Below, piece by piece: positions 18,495 to 27,531 of a DNA stretch of 28,320 bases (position 1 is the stretch's first letter; the number at the start of each line of letters is the position of its first letter). This DNA comes from Purshia tridentata. Its lineage: Eukaryota > Streptophyta > Magnoliopsida > Rosales > Rosaceae. The notes under the pieces are model-generated. The model was not told where the DNA came from, searched no databases, and saw only the letters and a program-made list of their open reading frames with translations. A program made the translations under genes and the position numbers. Location: NCBI GenBank assembly GCA_003254885.1, contig QANT01003736.1, positions 1 through 28,320 of the forward strand, given 5' to 3'.

Positions 18495-20374
18495 TGACAG
18501 GACCCTCCCCGAGTTCCACCCTTGAACTCGGGGTGATCCTGCGGGAATCCAATGTCAAGGAAAATCCTACCGAAAATTCGGCAGAACCTCCCCTGAAATT
18601 GGACTAACCCTGGATTTCCTTTCTTTAGCAACCTGTAAATCACACTTCTAATCCAGCTTCCCTACCACAAACAGGGGTCTCTGACCCAAATTCATAACCA
18701 CAGGGAAATAAGATAATGTTCGTACTAATAACAGTGATGTTTACACCGCGGTAGTCCAACTACTAAAAATAGCAAAATTAGATAATACGTTAGGGGGGGA
18801 AATTTACAAGTTTCTACAGTCTACGGAATCCTCGACGCGTCTCCTGCTCGACCGCTCCACCGCAGTTACCTGGGGGAAATTTTAAAAGAAAACCACAAGA
18901 AGTAAACGTGAGACAACCCAGTGAGTGGACAAAAATAAAATAGTTTTTACAATTAACCGAAAAATTTACATAAGGATCGCACAAATTTTGCATGAAAACC
19001 CCCAGGTTTTGAAATGGATTTAAAATGTTCGTTAACAAATCATTTGGACAAAACTCGTAAAATACTCTACGATTTCTCAATTTGAAAGAACGAAAATTTC
19101 ATCATGCAAACTCCAAGATTTTCCCCGCATAAACAAAATCTTGAGATTTAAATCAAATATTTCATTCGCTCCCAATTTTCCCCGTATAGCCTGCCGTACA
19201 TGCGCAGGGCCCATAACCTGCCATACGCATGCAGGGCCAATAATCCTGCCATACATGCACAGGGCCTACGACCTGCCGTACGCATGCAGGGCCAATATCC
19301 TGCCGTACATGTGCAGAGCCAGGGTCTGTCATACACATGCAGGGCCAACATACCTGCCGTACGTGCACGCAGGGCCGCCCCCAAAGGGCAAAGCATCCCG
19401 GCACACGGCCCAAAGCCTATGTGTGTGCCGTGATGGGTCCCAAAGACCTATATACTTCCATAATCCAAGACGGGTACTAAGTGGGTGCTCATTAAAATCC
19501 AAAACCGTCCATCCGAAATCATTCGCAATGAAATTAAATAATTCATTTGAAAACTTTCTTAAAACTATGGAGAAATCAATAATTGTTCCCGAAACTTTAC
19601 TTGAAAGTCGTTTTCCCAGAACCTCACACATAAATAAAAGTGATAAGAAATATTAAACCGTCTAACACATTTAGTAACGATCGAGATCCCGAAATCAACA
19701 TTGATAAAGGAAATTCATGTCCAAGCAACTCACAAGATAAATAAAATTCAACTGTAAAATAAAATAAACTTTAAATAAAATAAAGTCCACTCACAGTCAA
19801 GGAGTCTAGTCTCGTTGCTCGGCTGGGTCGNGGCTGGGTCGCCCTCAATCTCAGGTGTCGTCCCTAAATGGACAAGAAAACGCCGGAAAAACTGGCCGGA
19901 AACTGGAGGTTGCAGCGGCTGGTAGTGTCCTCTCCGAGCAGCGGCGCGCGCAGGGGCTGGGCGTCGGCGTCGTGGGTCGTGGCGAGCTGGCGACGGCGGG
20001 AGATGGCCGGTTGGTGGCTGGGTGTTGGTCGGAGCAGCTGGACGGGAGGGAAGGGTATCATGCGAAGGGAAGGGGAGAGCTGATGTGCGGGCTGGGAGGG
20101 GGAGAAATGGAGAAATAAAAGAGGAGGGGCTGTTTCCAGAAAATTCTAGAATGTCCCTTTATTTACAATTTTGCCACTCCCTTCCCATGTACATAACTTA
20201 CAAACCGTAACTCCGTTTGACGCATACTTCGTGTCTACAAACTCGTGGGGTCGAGCTCTACTTAACCATGTCAAAGTCCACTCCAAGGGCCCTATAATTC
20301 AAAAAGTCAACTTTTGGGTCTTTTGCCACATACAAAATTTTCAAACCGTCCCTCCCAAACGGGACATGCCGCAT
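18495..20374 (-). repeat. 5' LTR of the TR-GAG-like element (outer 142 bases missing)
   Basis: Matches the 3' LTR from its inner end (TGACAGGACCC at 18495 on + strand) to GCAT at 20371-20374. The counterpart of 16395-16536 is absent, so the TGTAACGACCC start is lost. One ambiguous base lies at 19831, flanked by a duplicated GGCTGGGTCG that is single in the other LTR. Confidence 0.9.
19190..19376. repeat. Seven-unit ~27-base tandem repeat in the 5' LTR
   Basis: The same array as 15213-15398, with the same unit number and order and a few base changes. This shows the array was part of the element before insertion. Confidence 0.85.
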
Positions 20375-22008
20375 CCTCCCGCAAGTTTCTCTCTCTCACG
20401 CGAGTCATTTCCAGCCGCGCCTTTTGCCGGAGCGTGGGGGCGCGTCCGGCGGCGGCTGGAGCTGATCTTCGGCTCGCCGTGTTCGTCTCTCTCCCCTCTT
20501 CCCTCCGGTGGTGGCGCCTCCTCCCGAAACAGCCCGGAACGGAAAATCCAATTCGCACATAGTGGAGTCGTGACGGCGATCGCGGCGACTTCGAGGCTCG
20601 CCGACCGCCCAGAATTCTTACTCTCGTCGAGCCCGTCACAGTGGTGTGCTTCGATCATCGGTTAGACCGCCGTGGGCGGCGAATCGAAGGCTTGGCCGCA
20701 GCTTCTCCGGCGAGTTTCGCCCTTTTCCGGTCACTTTTGGCCGTCGACCCAGGTTTGAGAATCGATCCTCTCGATCTCCTCCACGTGGTTGTGTCGTCCG
20801 TTTTTGACGTTAGAGAGTTTGACTTTTGGCAAGTTGACCGCCGTTGACTACCCGTTGACCGCCGTGGGTTCCGCTGCGTGTGGGGTTCCAGTGACCGTTC
20901 CTTGGTTTTTGGCCTCGGGCCAACCACCCGAGCCAGTGGGTGAGTTTCTTGGACCTTTCGTGTATTTTCCGGGGCCGGGCAGCCACCGTGCGTGGTGGTT
21001 CCCTCCCGTTTCAGTTATTAAACGGACTGGTTGTGAACTCTGGTTTGGTTGTTGGTTTGTCTGGTCTTAGCAGGTACACTCGGCACGGGAATTTGTATTT
21101 CCGATGCCGTTGTGCTGCCGGATTTTGGAATCCGTGCAAAGGAGCCACGAAGGACACGAAGGGCAGTTCGGTCTTTTCGCGCAGTCACAGTGAGTGAACC
21201 TAAGTTCAACTAATTTCCAGTTCAGTTGCTTGTTTGATTGTTTTGCTTGTTTGTTGTTTGCTGTTTGCTAATAAGTGGGTACGGAATTAGGATTGGGAAT
21301 TCCGAGGATTTAAAGGTGTTTTAAGTTTAAAGGATTAAGGGAGATTGGAACATTCAGTGGATATTATTTGAGGATTAAATTGGATTCTAAGTAAGGATCA
21401 GTGGTTATTGTTTGAGGATTAGTGAATTCCAGTTGAAGGATCTAATGGAATCCCAAGCAAGGATCTTGTGGATTGTTCGAGGTGATCTTCCAGTTTAGAG
21501 GTTAAATTGAGGATATTTGAGGGATTAAGGATCACAGTGGATTTGATCGGTTTAGAGGATTTGGTGATCAAGTTAAGGTTTATGATTTCTGATTTGTGGT
21601 TTGACTGTGGTTGAGGCATTAAGATGGATTGTGATTTGATTATTTTACTGATTTTACTGTTGAGGTTTACAGTAGTTTCCACTCATACGAGCTCTAGTGA
21701 GCTTTTACCAGGTTTGTGTTTAAACCCGGTGTACCTGTGGTTGGGTGCAGGGTTCGATTTTGCAGGTTGAGCAGGCTGAGGAGGCAGTGGAGAGAAGACG
21801 AGGCAGTGGGACCAGCAGTGCTTCAAAAACTTATTTTACACCTTGCTTTTATGTAAAGGTTTTACAGTTTGTTTTTATAAACATGTTTTTGTAACTTATA
21901 GTGGTTTCAGTAAATTATTTTATATTTATGGCTCACTGTTTCAAAAAAAAGGGCCCACAGTTGTAAGAAAGAGTTTTTAGTCACGTGCCCGAGGGTTGGG
22001 GCGTGATA
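20375..22008 (+). other. GC-rich to AT-rich block, probably part of another LTR
   Basis: The block begins abruptly where the 5' LTR stops and ends at GGTTGGGGCGTGATA, close to the GGGGCGTGACA end of many plant Ty3/Gypsy LTRs. It interrupts an integrase reading frame at 22009. The first 700 bases are GC-rich with no supported protein. Positions 21290-21560 contain many GAGGATT-like degenerate repeats, and the last 200 bases are T/A-rich and transcript-end-like. It is most likely a truncated or solo LTR of an unidentified family. A fragment of a host promoter or leader is a less likely alternative. Confidence 0.4.
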
Positions 22009-22240
22009 GCTGATCAACCACAACCATAACCACTATTTTACCATGACAGGGAGGCAACCCCACAATGAAGTCTATGGATATGTCAGTCCAAATTCTAGAA
22101 GGAATGGGCAAGGGTTGCAGCAACTTAGGAGATGCTACAATCTCATACTTATTTTGTTGACATACAACACATTCAGCGACCATGACTTTAATGTTCGACT
22201 TCATTCCCTCCCAATAGAAAGCTATGTTTGCAACTGAAGG
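22009..22240 (-). pseudogene. Ty3/Gypsy integrase fragment
   Basis: Minus-strand reading shows the end of the zinc-binding (HHCC) domain, FYWEGM then CVVCQQNKYE. The start of the catalytic core follows, IWTDISIDFIVGLPPCHGK and VVMVVVDQLS with the first catalytic Asp. The frame is cut at 22008 by the LTR-like block. On its other side it is joined out of frame to a protease fragment, so RT and RNase H are deleted. In a complete element, integrase inserts the DNA copy into the genome. Confidence 0.85.
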
Positions 22241-22428
22241 GAAACATCAAAACAACTTCCGGCACTAGTAATTTTGCCCCTATCAGTTATCATGTCACTA
22301 AAAGGACTTGTCTTTGCATATTTCCAACCCAATTTCTTAATCACAAAGACATCTATAAAATTGAGGAAGCTGCCTAAATCCAATAAGAACACAACAAGGA
22401 GGTCTTGAATCATACCTCTGATTTTCAT
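22222..22428 (-). pseudogene. Ty3/Gypsy aspartic protease fragment
   Basis: Reads as a retropepsin-like domain starting with MKIRGMIQ and containing FLLDLGSFLNFID, where D-L-G-S stands in the D-S/T-G-A/S active-site position; the second residue is atypical. It continues DVFVIKKLGW to about 22240. It is followed directly by integrase sequence, so the middle of pol is gone. The domain would process the Gag-Pol polyprotein; this copy is not functional. Confidence 0.75.
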
Positions 22429-22443
22429 GGTTTTGAAAGACTG

Positions 22444-23030
22444 CTAAGAAGGCAACCCATACACTGCATAAGCAATGACTTCCATAAGGTGCAATTCTTG
22501 GATAGGAGTATTCACTGCATAAGCAATGACTTCCATAAGGTGCAATTCTCGGATAGGAGTATCGTCATCCGAACTATCAATATCCCAATCTGCATCAATT
22601 AACAGAAGCTGCTTCTTAGTGCAAGTGTGTCCACGCACATAGCGTTCATCACAATGAAAGCACAAGCCCTTCTAGCATTTCGCTTGGATTTCCTCGAGAG
22701 TGAGGTGTCAAACATTCCAAGTTTGAGAGGGATGACTGGTTCTTGCCTCACTGGAAACAAACGTGCTGTATGATGTGAACGACCAAAAATTGGGGTTTGC
22801 AAATCTGTCCACTTTTTGAAAACTTGCAGAGCAAATGTAGAGGCTTCATGGATGAAATTGGGTAGCATAAGCTTCACGTCGTGCCTTAATTCTTTCTTGA
22901 GTCCAGCAATGAACGCACTTTTCAGAATTTCTGGGCTAATTCCATGAATTTGATTTGCTGAGCGGCGGAATTTGTTGATGTAATCCTTGACGGAGCCTTT
23001 TTGCCTTAATTGATTGAGAAGCTTGGGTCA
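22444..23030 (-). pseudogene. Ty3/Gypsy gag remnant with CX2CX7HXC-type knuckle
   Basis: Starting near 23030 the minus strand reads as a gag capsid C-terminal part (KGSVKDYINKFRRSAN, FIAGLKKELRHDV, PNFIHEASTFALQ). A linker follows, then KGLCFHCDERYVRGHTC (about 22673-22620), the C..C.......H.C knuckle seen in Reina/Galadriel-like chromoviruses. A frameshift separates the two parts. A 51-base in-frame tandem duplication follows the knuckle. The N-terminal half of gag is missing, because the primer site lies only about 15 bases upstream. Confidence 0.8.
22462..22563 (+). repeat. 51-base tandem duplication
   Basis: Two copies, 22462-22512 and 22513-22563, differ at a few bases. The length is 17 codons and the gag-linker frame is kept (ELHLMEVIAYAV appears twice on the minus strand). 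Confidence 0.9.
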
Positions 23031-23043
23031 CAAGATCGAAGAG

Positions 23044-23055
23044 GGCTCGATACCA
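23044..23055 (-). promoter_or_regulatory. Probable primer-binding site of the decayed chromovirus-like element
   Basis: The sense strand reads TGGTATCGAGCC, one base short of the initiator tRNA-Met complement TGGTATCAGAGCC. It lies directly next to the CA end of the short LTR. Confidence 0.65.
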
Positions 23056-23056
23056 A

Positions 23057-23275
23057 TGATAAGAATCCACTAAACCATAACTTTGCAACAAAGAAGAAGA
23101 GTATTTGTATTAACTCGAATAGAAGTTACAAAAGAATTATTTGTTGTCCAAATGATAAGCTAGTTAAGCATATAAAGCACACTTTAATTGCCCAACTAAC
23201 TAACAAATCAACTAACAAGCTTAACAAAACTAACAAACTCAGCAATTCATAGATTGCTGCCACATATACTTATCA
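23057..23275 (-). repeat. Short LTR (219 bases) of the chromovirus-like element
   Basis: On the sense strand it begins TGATAAG and ends CTTATCA, a perfect 7-base inverted terminal match with TG...CA ends. The primer-like site abuts its inner end. The short length fits Reina-type elements. The partner LTR is not in the window, so the outer boundary rests on the terminal symmetry alone. Confidence 0.6.
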
Positions 23276-23276
23276 C

Positions 23277-23480
23277 CTTGCACATAGGCGATCCATAGCA
23301 TGAGGTGCCACAAACTTCTTACTTTCAGTAATACACCTCAAAATTTTTTCTCTAAACAATTGGTTGAAGGATGGTTTCTTCTTCTTGAATGTACTATGAG
23401 CAGCTTCTTTGCATGTTGAGTATCAAGCTAAGTTCAGATTTTTCTTTCTAGTCTCCAAAGCACTAAGAGCTTGTAATACC
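23277..23480 (-). pseudogene. Unidentified coding-like remnant
   Basis: Minus-strand reading gives an open stretch of about 46 codons (about 23420-23280) including FKKKKPSFNQLFREK and KKFVAPHAMDRLC. A one-base shift upstream adds VLQALSALETRKKN after a stop. I do not recognise a family. VLQALSALE resembles the last helix of plant receptor kinases, but the following sequence does not fit. It ends at the short LTR at 23275, so it may be host coding sequence interrupted by the element. Confidence 0.3.
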
Positions 23481-23976
23481 ATAGATAAAGGTCGGTACGG
23501 TATGTTGAGGGATGGAACTCCCCCAAAATTTAGGATTTTGGTAAGGGTATAGAAAGAAAAAGGCAAAAGGCTCAAAAAGGGTTAACCAGAGTCAAAGAAT
23601 TAAATTTCAAAAATTTCCGTTTTTTTGAAGTCCTGAAATATTACTAAAATCAAATTTTTTAGTCTAAATTTCCAACGAAATCGAAATTCTTTCAAAATTT
23701 CCTCCAAAATTTTCATATTTTTAAACTCTCAAAATCTAAAAGTTAATTCTTTGACTATAGATATCGTGTAAAAAATAATAAACAATGATAAGAATGTCAA
23801 AACTCCAAGATTTTACTGTATCATGAATTTTTTTGCATCACATTCAATTGCTAACTTTTCAGTCACTACAAGAACCTAGTATTGTTGAGATCACAGATGA
23901 TTCACTAAAGCATACACCTAAACATATGCAGATCACTACTTTAGAGGTGTAGAATGTAACAATGTGAATGTTTTTG
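23481..23976. other. AT-rich non-coding DNA with a 14-base inverted repeat
   Basis: No gene seen. AGTCAAAGAATTAA (23590-23603) and its perfect complement TTAATTCTTTGACT (23743-23756) bracket about 139 bases of AT-rich DNA rich in AAATTT motifs, like a small MITE or hairpin. A CACTACAAGAAC at 23864-23875 resembles a CACTA end, but no partner was found. Confidence 0.4.
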
Positions 23977-24970
23977 TTAATTCTTTGATGCTTTGCTACA
24001 ACAATTTTTTATTTTTTTTGTCTCAACTAAAGCAGTGCCAAACAAGTGCTTCACTTGCTTCAAACCAAACAAAACGTAACCTATCTTGGGAATATTTTTG
24101 TCTCGGTAAACTCTCCAGCTATTATCTATGCACCACTTTGCGATTTCACAAAACTTCAAGAAGGCAATTTTGCATGCTTTGTTGGGAATATCCAACCTTC
24201 GATCAAGCCACACTTGACTGCATAGGAGCTCATTTGTCCCTTCCAGCCTCCTAAAATTTTTATAAGCTTGTCTATTCACCAGAGGCTCACCTCTTAATAA
24301 CTGAACCAATAGTAGTCCAAAGCCTCATACGTCGTAGCCATTCTGGTAGTTGCTCAGGATTTGCTTTGCCACTGCTGCTGCAATAGTTTGTAGCCCCAAA
24401 ACCTCCTAATTTTGCATTATAAAACTCATCAATAAGAATGTTTCTAGATATTATATTTCCATGATATACTGCTGGTTTCAAGTACATATGTAGCATTTGA
24501 ATGGCAAAGCAGTTTTGTAATGCTATTGTTATCCTCTCATCCTAGTGGAGTGTTTCTCCTCTTTCCCTTAAAATCAAACTCAAATCGCCCATACCCATGT
24601 ATTCAAACACCAAAAATTGTCTCCCAAGTCCATCTTGAGAATGCCCTCGACATGAAATAATGTTTGGATGAGAAGAGCACTTGACCAAAATCTCTTGCTC
24701 TAGTTCTGTTTGAGCAACTATATCTTTTAGTGATTTGATTGCTACTGAAATTCCATTAGTTGAAACCGCTCTATAAACAATTGCAGAAGGCCCTTCTCCA
24801 ATTTGGTTTTCCACCCCAATAGTGTCTATGATTATTAGCACAAGGCCCTCATTTGAGTCCATTGTGTTTATGTGGCCTAGTTTCTTATGACGTAAAGCTA
24901 ATGCCACAAAAACAAGAGAAACACTCGCTCCTAAAAAGGCCAACACAACAACAATGATGACAACTGACAA
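23977..24970 (-). other. Transmembrane segment and degenerate kinase domain of the pseudogene
   Basis: A hydrophobic helix VVIIVVVLAFLGASVSLVF precedes basic RHKK. The kinase N-lobe has the glycine loop IGEGPSAIVY, the VAIKSL lysine and a hinge FEYMGMGDL. The W of the expected L-x-W is TAG (24544-24542). The catalytic loop reads HGNIISRNIL, so the HRD aspartate is missing, and the DFG position reads GGFG, so that aspartate is missing too. The C-lobe (VQLLRGEPLVN, CIDN..., IGYVLFGLKQV) lies in another frame from about 24309. Loss of both catalytic aspartates implies a pseudokinase even before the stops, if these are ancestral changes. Confidence 0.8.
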
Positions 24971-25029
24971 CTTTTTGTGAGCATTACCAGGATGAGAGAT
25001 GTAAAAGTTAGCTGAACATCCTTCCCCTT

Positions 25030-25740
25030 AATTGGTCTGAGTGGTGAATGTAATAACAATCTCACCACTCAAGTTCAATTGAGGGAGATTAGAGCTTGTA
25101 AAAAACCCATAAAGTTCGCTATCTGTTGTATTGTTGTGCCATTGAAAATCGCAAGAAAATCCAAACCTCTAGATATTTTTATGTGAGTAAAGATTATAAA
25201 CATAGGAGTTCTAGGTTTTCCATGGAGAACCCATTGGCATTTCAGTCCTTCTAGATAGGGAAAGCTAGTAGATGAAATGTAGCTGATAATGCCATCATGG
25301 TTGTATAGATCTTCCTTTCCATAGCAGAGTCCTAACGCTGTGCAAGTAACTATTAAAAACAATTCATATCACATATATAGTTAAAACTTTAGATTAGCTT
25401 GGGATAGCTTACCTGCAGAATAACTCAGCTCCCATCCTTTTGACTCAAAAGAAATGCGTCACCAGTTCTAAACTCAATATACGCTTTTGAGCTTATCAAT
25501 TTGAAGTTCTTCTCATATATTCCATTATTTCATTGTATAACATTGTTCATATTTTGATTTTGACTTGCAAATTTCCAGGTGATCATCACTATCTGCTACA
25601 ACTGAAAGGTAGTTGATGGTGAATCTGATATACTTTGCTATTGGGTAGTGGATTGCCCAAAGACATTTTTGGTTTGGGGATATGGTTGCAAACCATTGGA
25701 GTGGTTTACTATAACTCCCCCCTTCTCATATGCACATGAT
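25030..25740 (-). other. Two CUB-like domains of the pseudogene
   Basis: Copy 1 reads SCAYEKGGVIVNHSNG, CLWAIHYPIAKYIRFTINYL, DSDDHLEIC, AYIEFRTGD and GWELSYSA across frameshifts. Copy 2 reads LCYGKEDLYNHDGIISY, CQWVLHGK, LDFLAIFNGT and SGEIVITFTTQTN. Both follow the CUB pattern: Cys-x-G.., a C-x-W motif, an acidic D-x-L-x-I strand and a C-terminal aromatic strand. CUB domains are extracellular beta-sandwiches common in animals and rarely recognised in land plants. Confidence 0.65.
25351..25412 (-). other. Probable intron between the two CUB-like domains
   Basis: The minus strand reads CTGCAG, then GTAAGC (donor, from 25412), and ends TTTTTAATAG (acceptor at 25351). At 62 bases it is short, near the lower limit for plant introns. 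A second AG nine bases further (before CGTTAGG) is an alternative acceptor. Confidence 0.5.
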
Positions 25741-25886
25741 ATATTTATAAGTGGAGAACTAGTTTGTATTACAATAGATCATAACCAATATACTCTTTTT
25801 CTAGACTAAATTAATTTCTTGTTTACTTAATTAAGATAGTTGGTTTGCAATCAATGGAAGAGAGAATTACAATAGCATATAGTTTT

Positions 25887-26864
25887 TTACTTTTTAATTC
25901 TCTTTTTGATGCGATTTATTACAATACCTAAGAGTTTCAAGGCACAGTTGCTGATTTTCTGGTCCCAGATGTATGGCACAATGTATCTATAACCATTCAA
26001 ACCAACTGCATTAAAACTCAAATTCCTCTCTGAATCCATGAACAAAGGAGGACCGCCATCCTCTCTCCAAAGTTGAGAATCACATGAACTATTGATTGTC
26101 ATTCCACTTCCATCCTTACTAACCCATCCTCTTCCATCTTAGTTAGTAACTTCCTCAACAATGTTAGCAAGCATGTAACCCCCCAAGCTATCAATCTTTT
26201 CATCACCATTTGGAGGACCCAAGTAAGAATTCCCATGAAGAAGCATTGAACATTGAGGGGCTCTTGCCCAAAGCATATTTACCCTCAACCTTGGAAAAAT
26301 TGCAACTTGAAAACTTCCACTACACATGTCCATCAGTTCCCTCTGCTCCCTACTGTCTAAGAACATCACAGTATAAGAAAACACAACATGGTAAACACTG
26401 TTATCATTCTTTTTGAAAGGCTGATTACAGCTCAGGTTCCCATCATATCTATGAATAGAAGACTTGTTAAAGATTGATTTCCCAAAGTAAATTACTAGGT
26501 CTATGGTCATGTTGAGCTCAGCGCCTGTATAGAAGCATTCAGCACCCAAATCCACTTTATTAGTGATAGGAGCATTGTTACTGTCTTTATACTGTCTAAT
26601 AATCTCCCACTAGTTTCCCAATGTGGGAACCTTAGAATCCTTGATAAGATATTGAGATGAAGTTATTGAATTTATAGAATTCCGTATTGTTTCTCTATCA
26701 GTTTCTTGCCATCTAGTCCCAAACCATAGAATAGAAACAAAGATTGGTTTAGTCATGATCTTCTCTCCATAATAAGAAAGACCAAAGGAGTTTTGACCTG
26801 GTGATAAACAAGGAAACTGAGCAAGAAAATACAGTAAAAGACCTATCATAACAAAATCAACCAT
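25887..26864 (-). other. EXORDIUM / phosphate-induced 1-like domain of the pseudogene
   Basis: Recognised by YYGEKIMTKPIFVSILWFG near the N-terminus, WWEII-type motif after the first stop (the first W is now TAG), and YLGPPNGDEKIDSLGGYM. The C-terminal block includes GGPPLFMDSERNLSFNAVG and GYRYIVPYIWD...NCAL. These match, position by position in order, the EXORDIUM-like family (PPNGD..VDGM and the N.NG..GRKFL..W.W....C end). Family members are secreted apoplastic proteins linked to growth. One reading frame is kept for about 1 kb with two stops, so decay is fairly recent. Confidence 0.75.
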
Positions 26865-27082
26865 TTGCAATTTCCAGAGAATATCATAAATGTTAATGGC
26901 ATGTAATTGTAATGGAGTTATCATAGTAAATATGACATGGGTTTCAGCCGACAAGTGAAGAAAAAAGGTTCCTAAAGATTGAAGTAAAACAAGAGAAATA
27001 AAACAATGAGTTACAAAACTGAGAGCAACCAAATGGCTGGCCGAAGAAATTTGGATGGTCTTTGAAAATGAAAGGAACAGAA

Positions 27083-27088
27083 TTTATA
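27083..27088 (-). promoter_or_regulatory. Possible TATA box of the receptor-kinase pseudogene
   Basis: TATAAA on the minus strand, about 50 bases before the ATG at 27032 and 220 before that at 26864. The position is plausible for a core promoter; no other element is supported. Confidence 0.35.
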
Positions 27089-27531
27089 AACTAATAGTGG
27101 CTAACGGAGTTGATGAAAATTGACATGATAGAAAAGACAGGGGAAAGAGGTTCGATAACTAGTTTCTTAGCAAAAGTGAGAAAACAACCCATGGAAACAA
27201 ACATGGAAACTGGCTAAGAAAATACAGTAAATGGGGGACCTACAGAGTGAAATGGGGTGTTTTTGGATCCATAGTAAAATCTAAATAGGATAGAGTTCCA
27301 CAGATGAAGACCCTATAAAAAAAAGTATGAGTACACCAATGTAATAATTGATGCAATTAGTCATGTGCTCCAGTCATAATTTGTTTCACTAAAATGTAGT
27401 CGCACCTAAAGTCCTTGGCAATAAAAACAAAAAATAAAATCATGATTTTTCCGTTATAAGTAGGAATATGTAATTCATCAAAAGGATTTGTAAACTGGCA
27501 TTTGACTGAAAATGAACATAATAGTGCTTAT
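27089..27531. other. AT-rich upstream DNA, nothing recognised
   Basis: No coding signal or known repeat seen. It lies between the pseudogene promoter and the LTR-like block and is probably host upstream sequence. Confidence 0.4.

Larger units (their letters stand above)
14519..20374 (-). mobile_element. Non-autonomous Ty3/Gypsy element with only gag (TR-GAG-like)
   Basis: Read on the minus strand: 5' LTR (20374-18495, outer end missing), initiator tRNA-Met primer site, one gag ORF, about 0.56 kb without coding signal, a polypurine tract and a complete 3' LTR (16536-14519). The internal region is only about 1.96 kb. Gag ends at ISPDVILGT, about where protease begins in autonomous relatives; no protease, RT, RNase H or integrase is present. 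LTRs plus a gag-only interior match the TR-GAG class of plant elements, which depend on enzymes from autonomous partners. The bases before the 3' LTR edge are GAAAT, but the matching target duplication cannot be checked because the 5' end is lost. Confidence 0.85.
23977..26864 (-). pseudogene. Receptor-like kinase pseudogene: EXORDIUM-like, two CUB-like domains, TM, kinase
   Basis: Minus-strand order: signal-like N-terminus, EXORDIUM/PHI-1-like domain (to about 25890), CUB-like 1 (about 25740-25413), a 62-base intron-like gap, CUB-like 2 (about 25349-25030), transmembrane segment (about 24967-24900) and a kinase domain (to 23977). The EXO end and first CUB are only about 150 bases apart, with no new start codon, which favours one gene. 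An ATG in frame at 27032 is possible, but the ATG at 26864 begins a better signal peptide (MVDFVMIGLLLYFLAQF). Stops lie at 26612-26610 (TAG), 26141-26139 (TAA) and 24544-24542 (TAG), with frameshifts in CUB 1 and the C-lobe. The parent would be a plasma-membrane receptor. Two adjacent genes are the alternative. Confidence 0.7.

Noticed and set aside
20171..21209. Several GC-rich open frames on both strands as host genes
   Set aside because: Frames overlap on both strands with no recognisable domain, and one crosses the LTR junction at 20374; high GC explains their length.
23864..23875. CACTACAAGAAC as a second CACTA transposon end
   Set aside because: No subterminal repeats follow and no inverted partner is present; too short to support.
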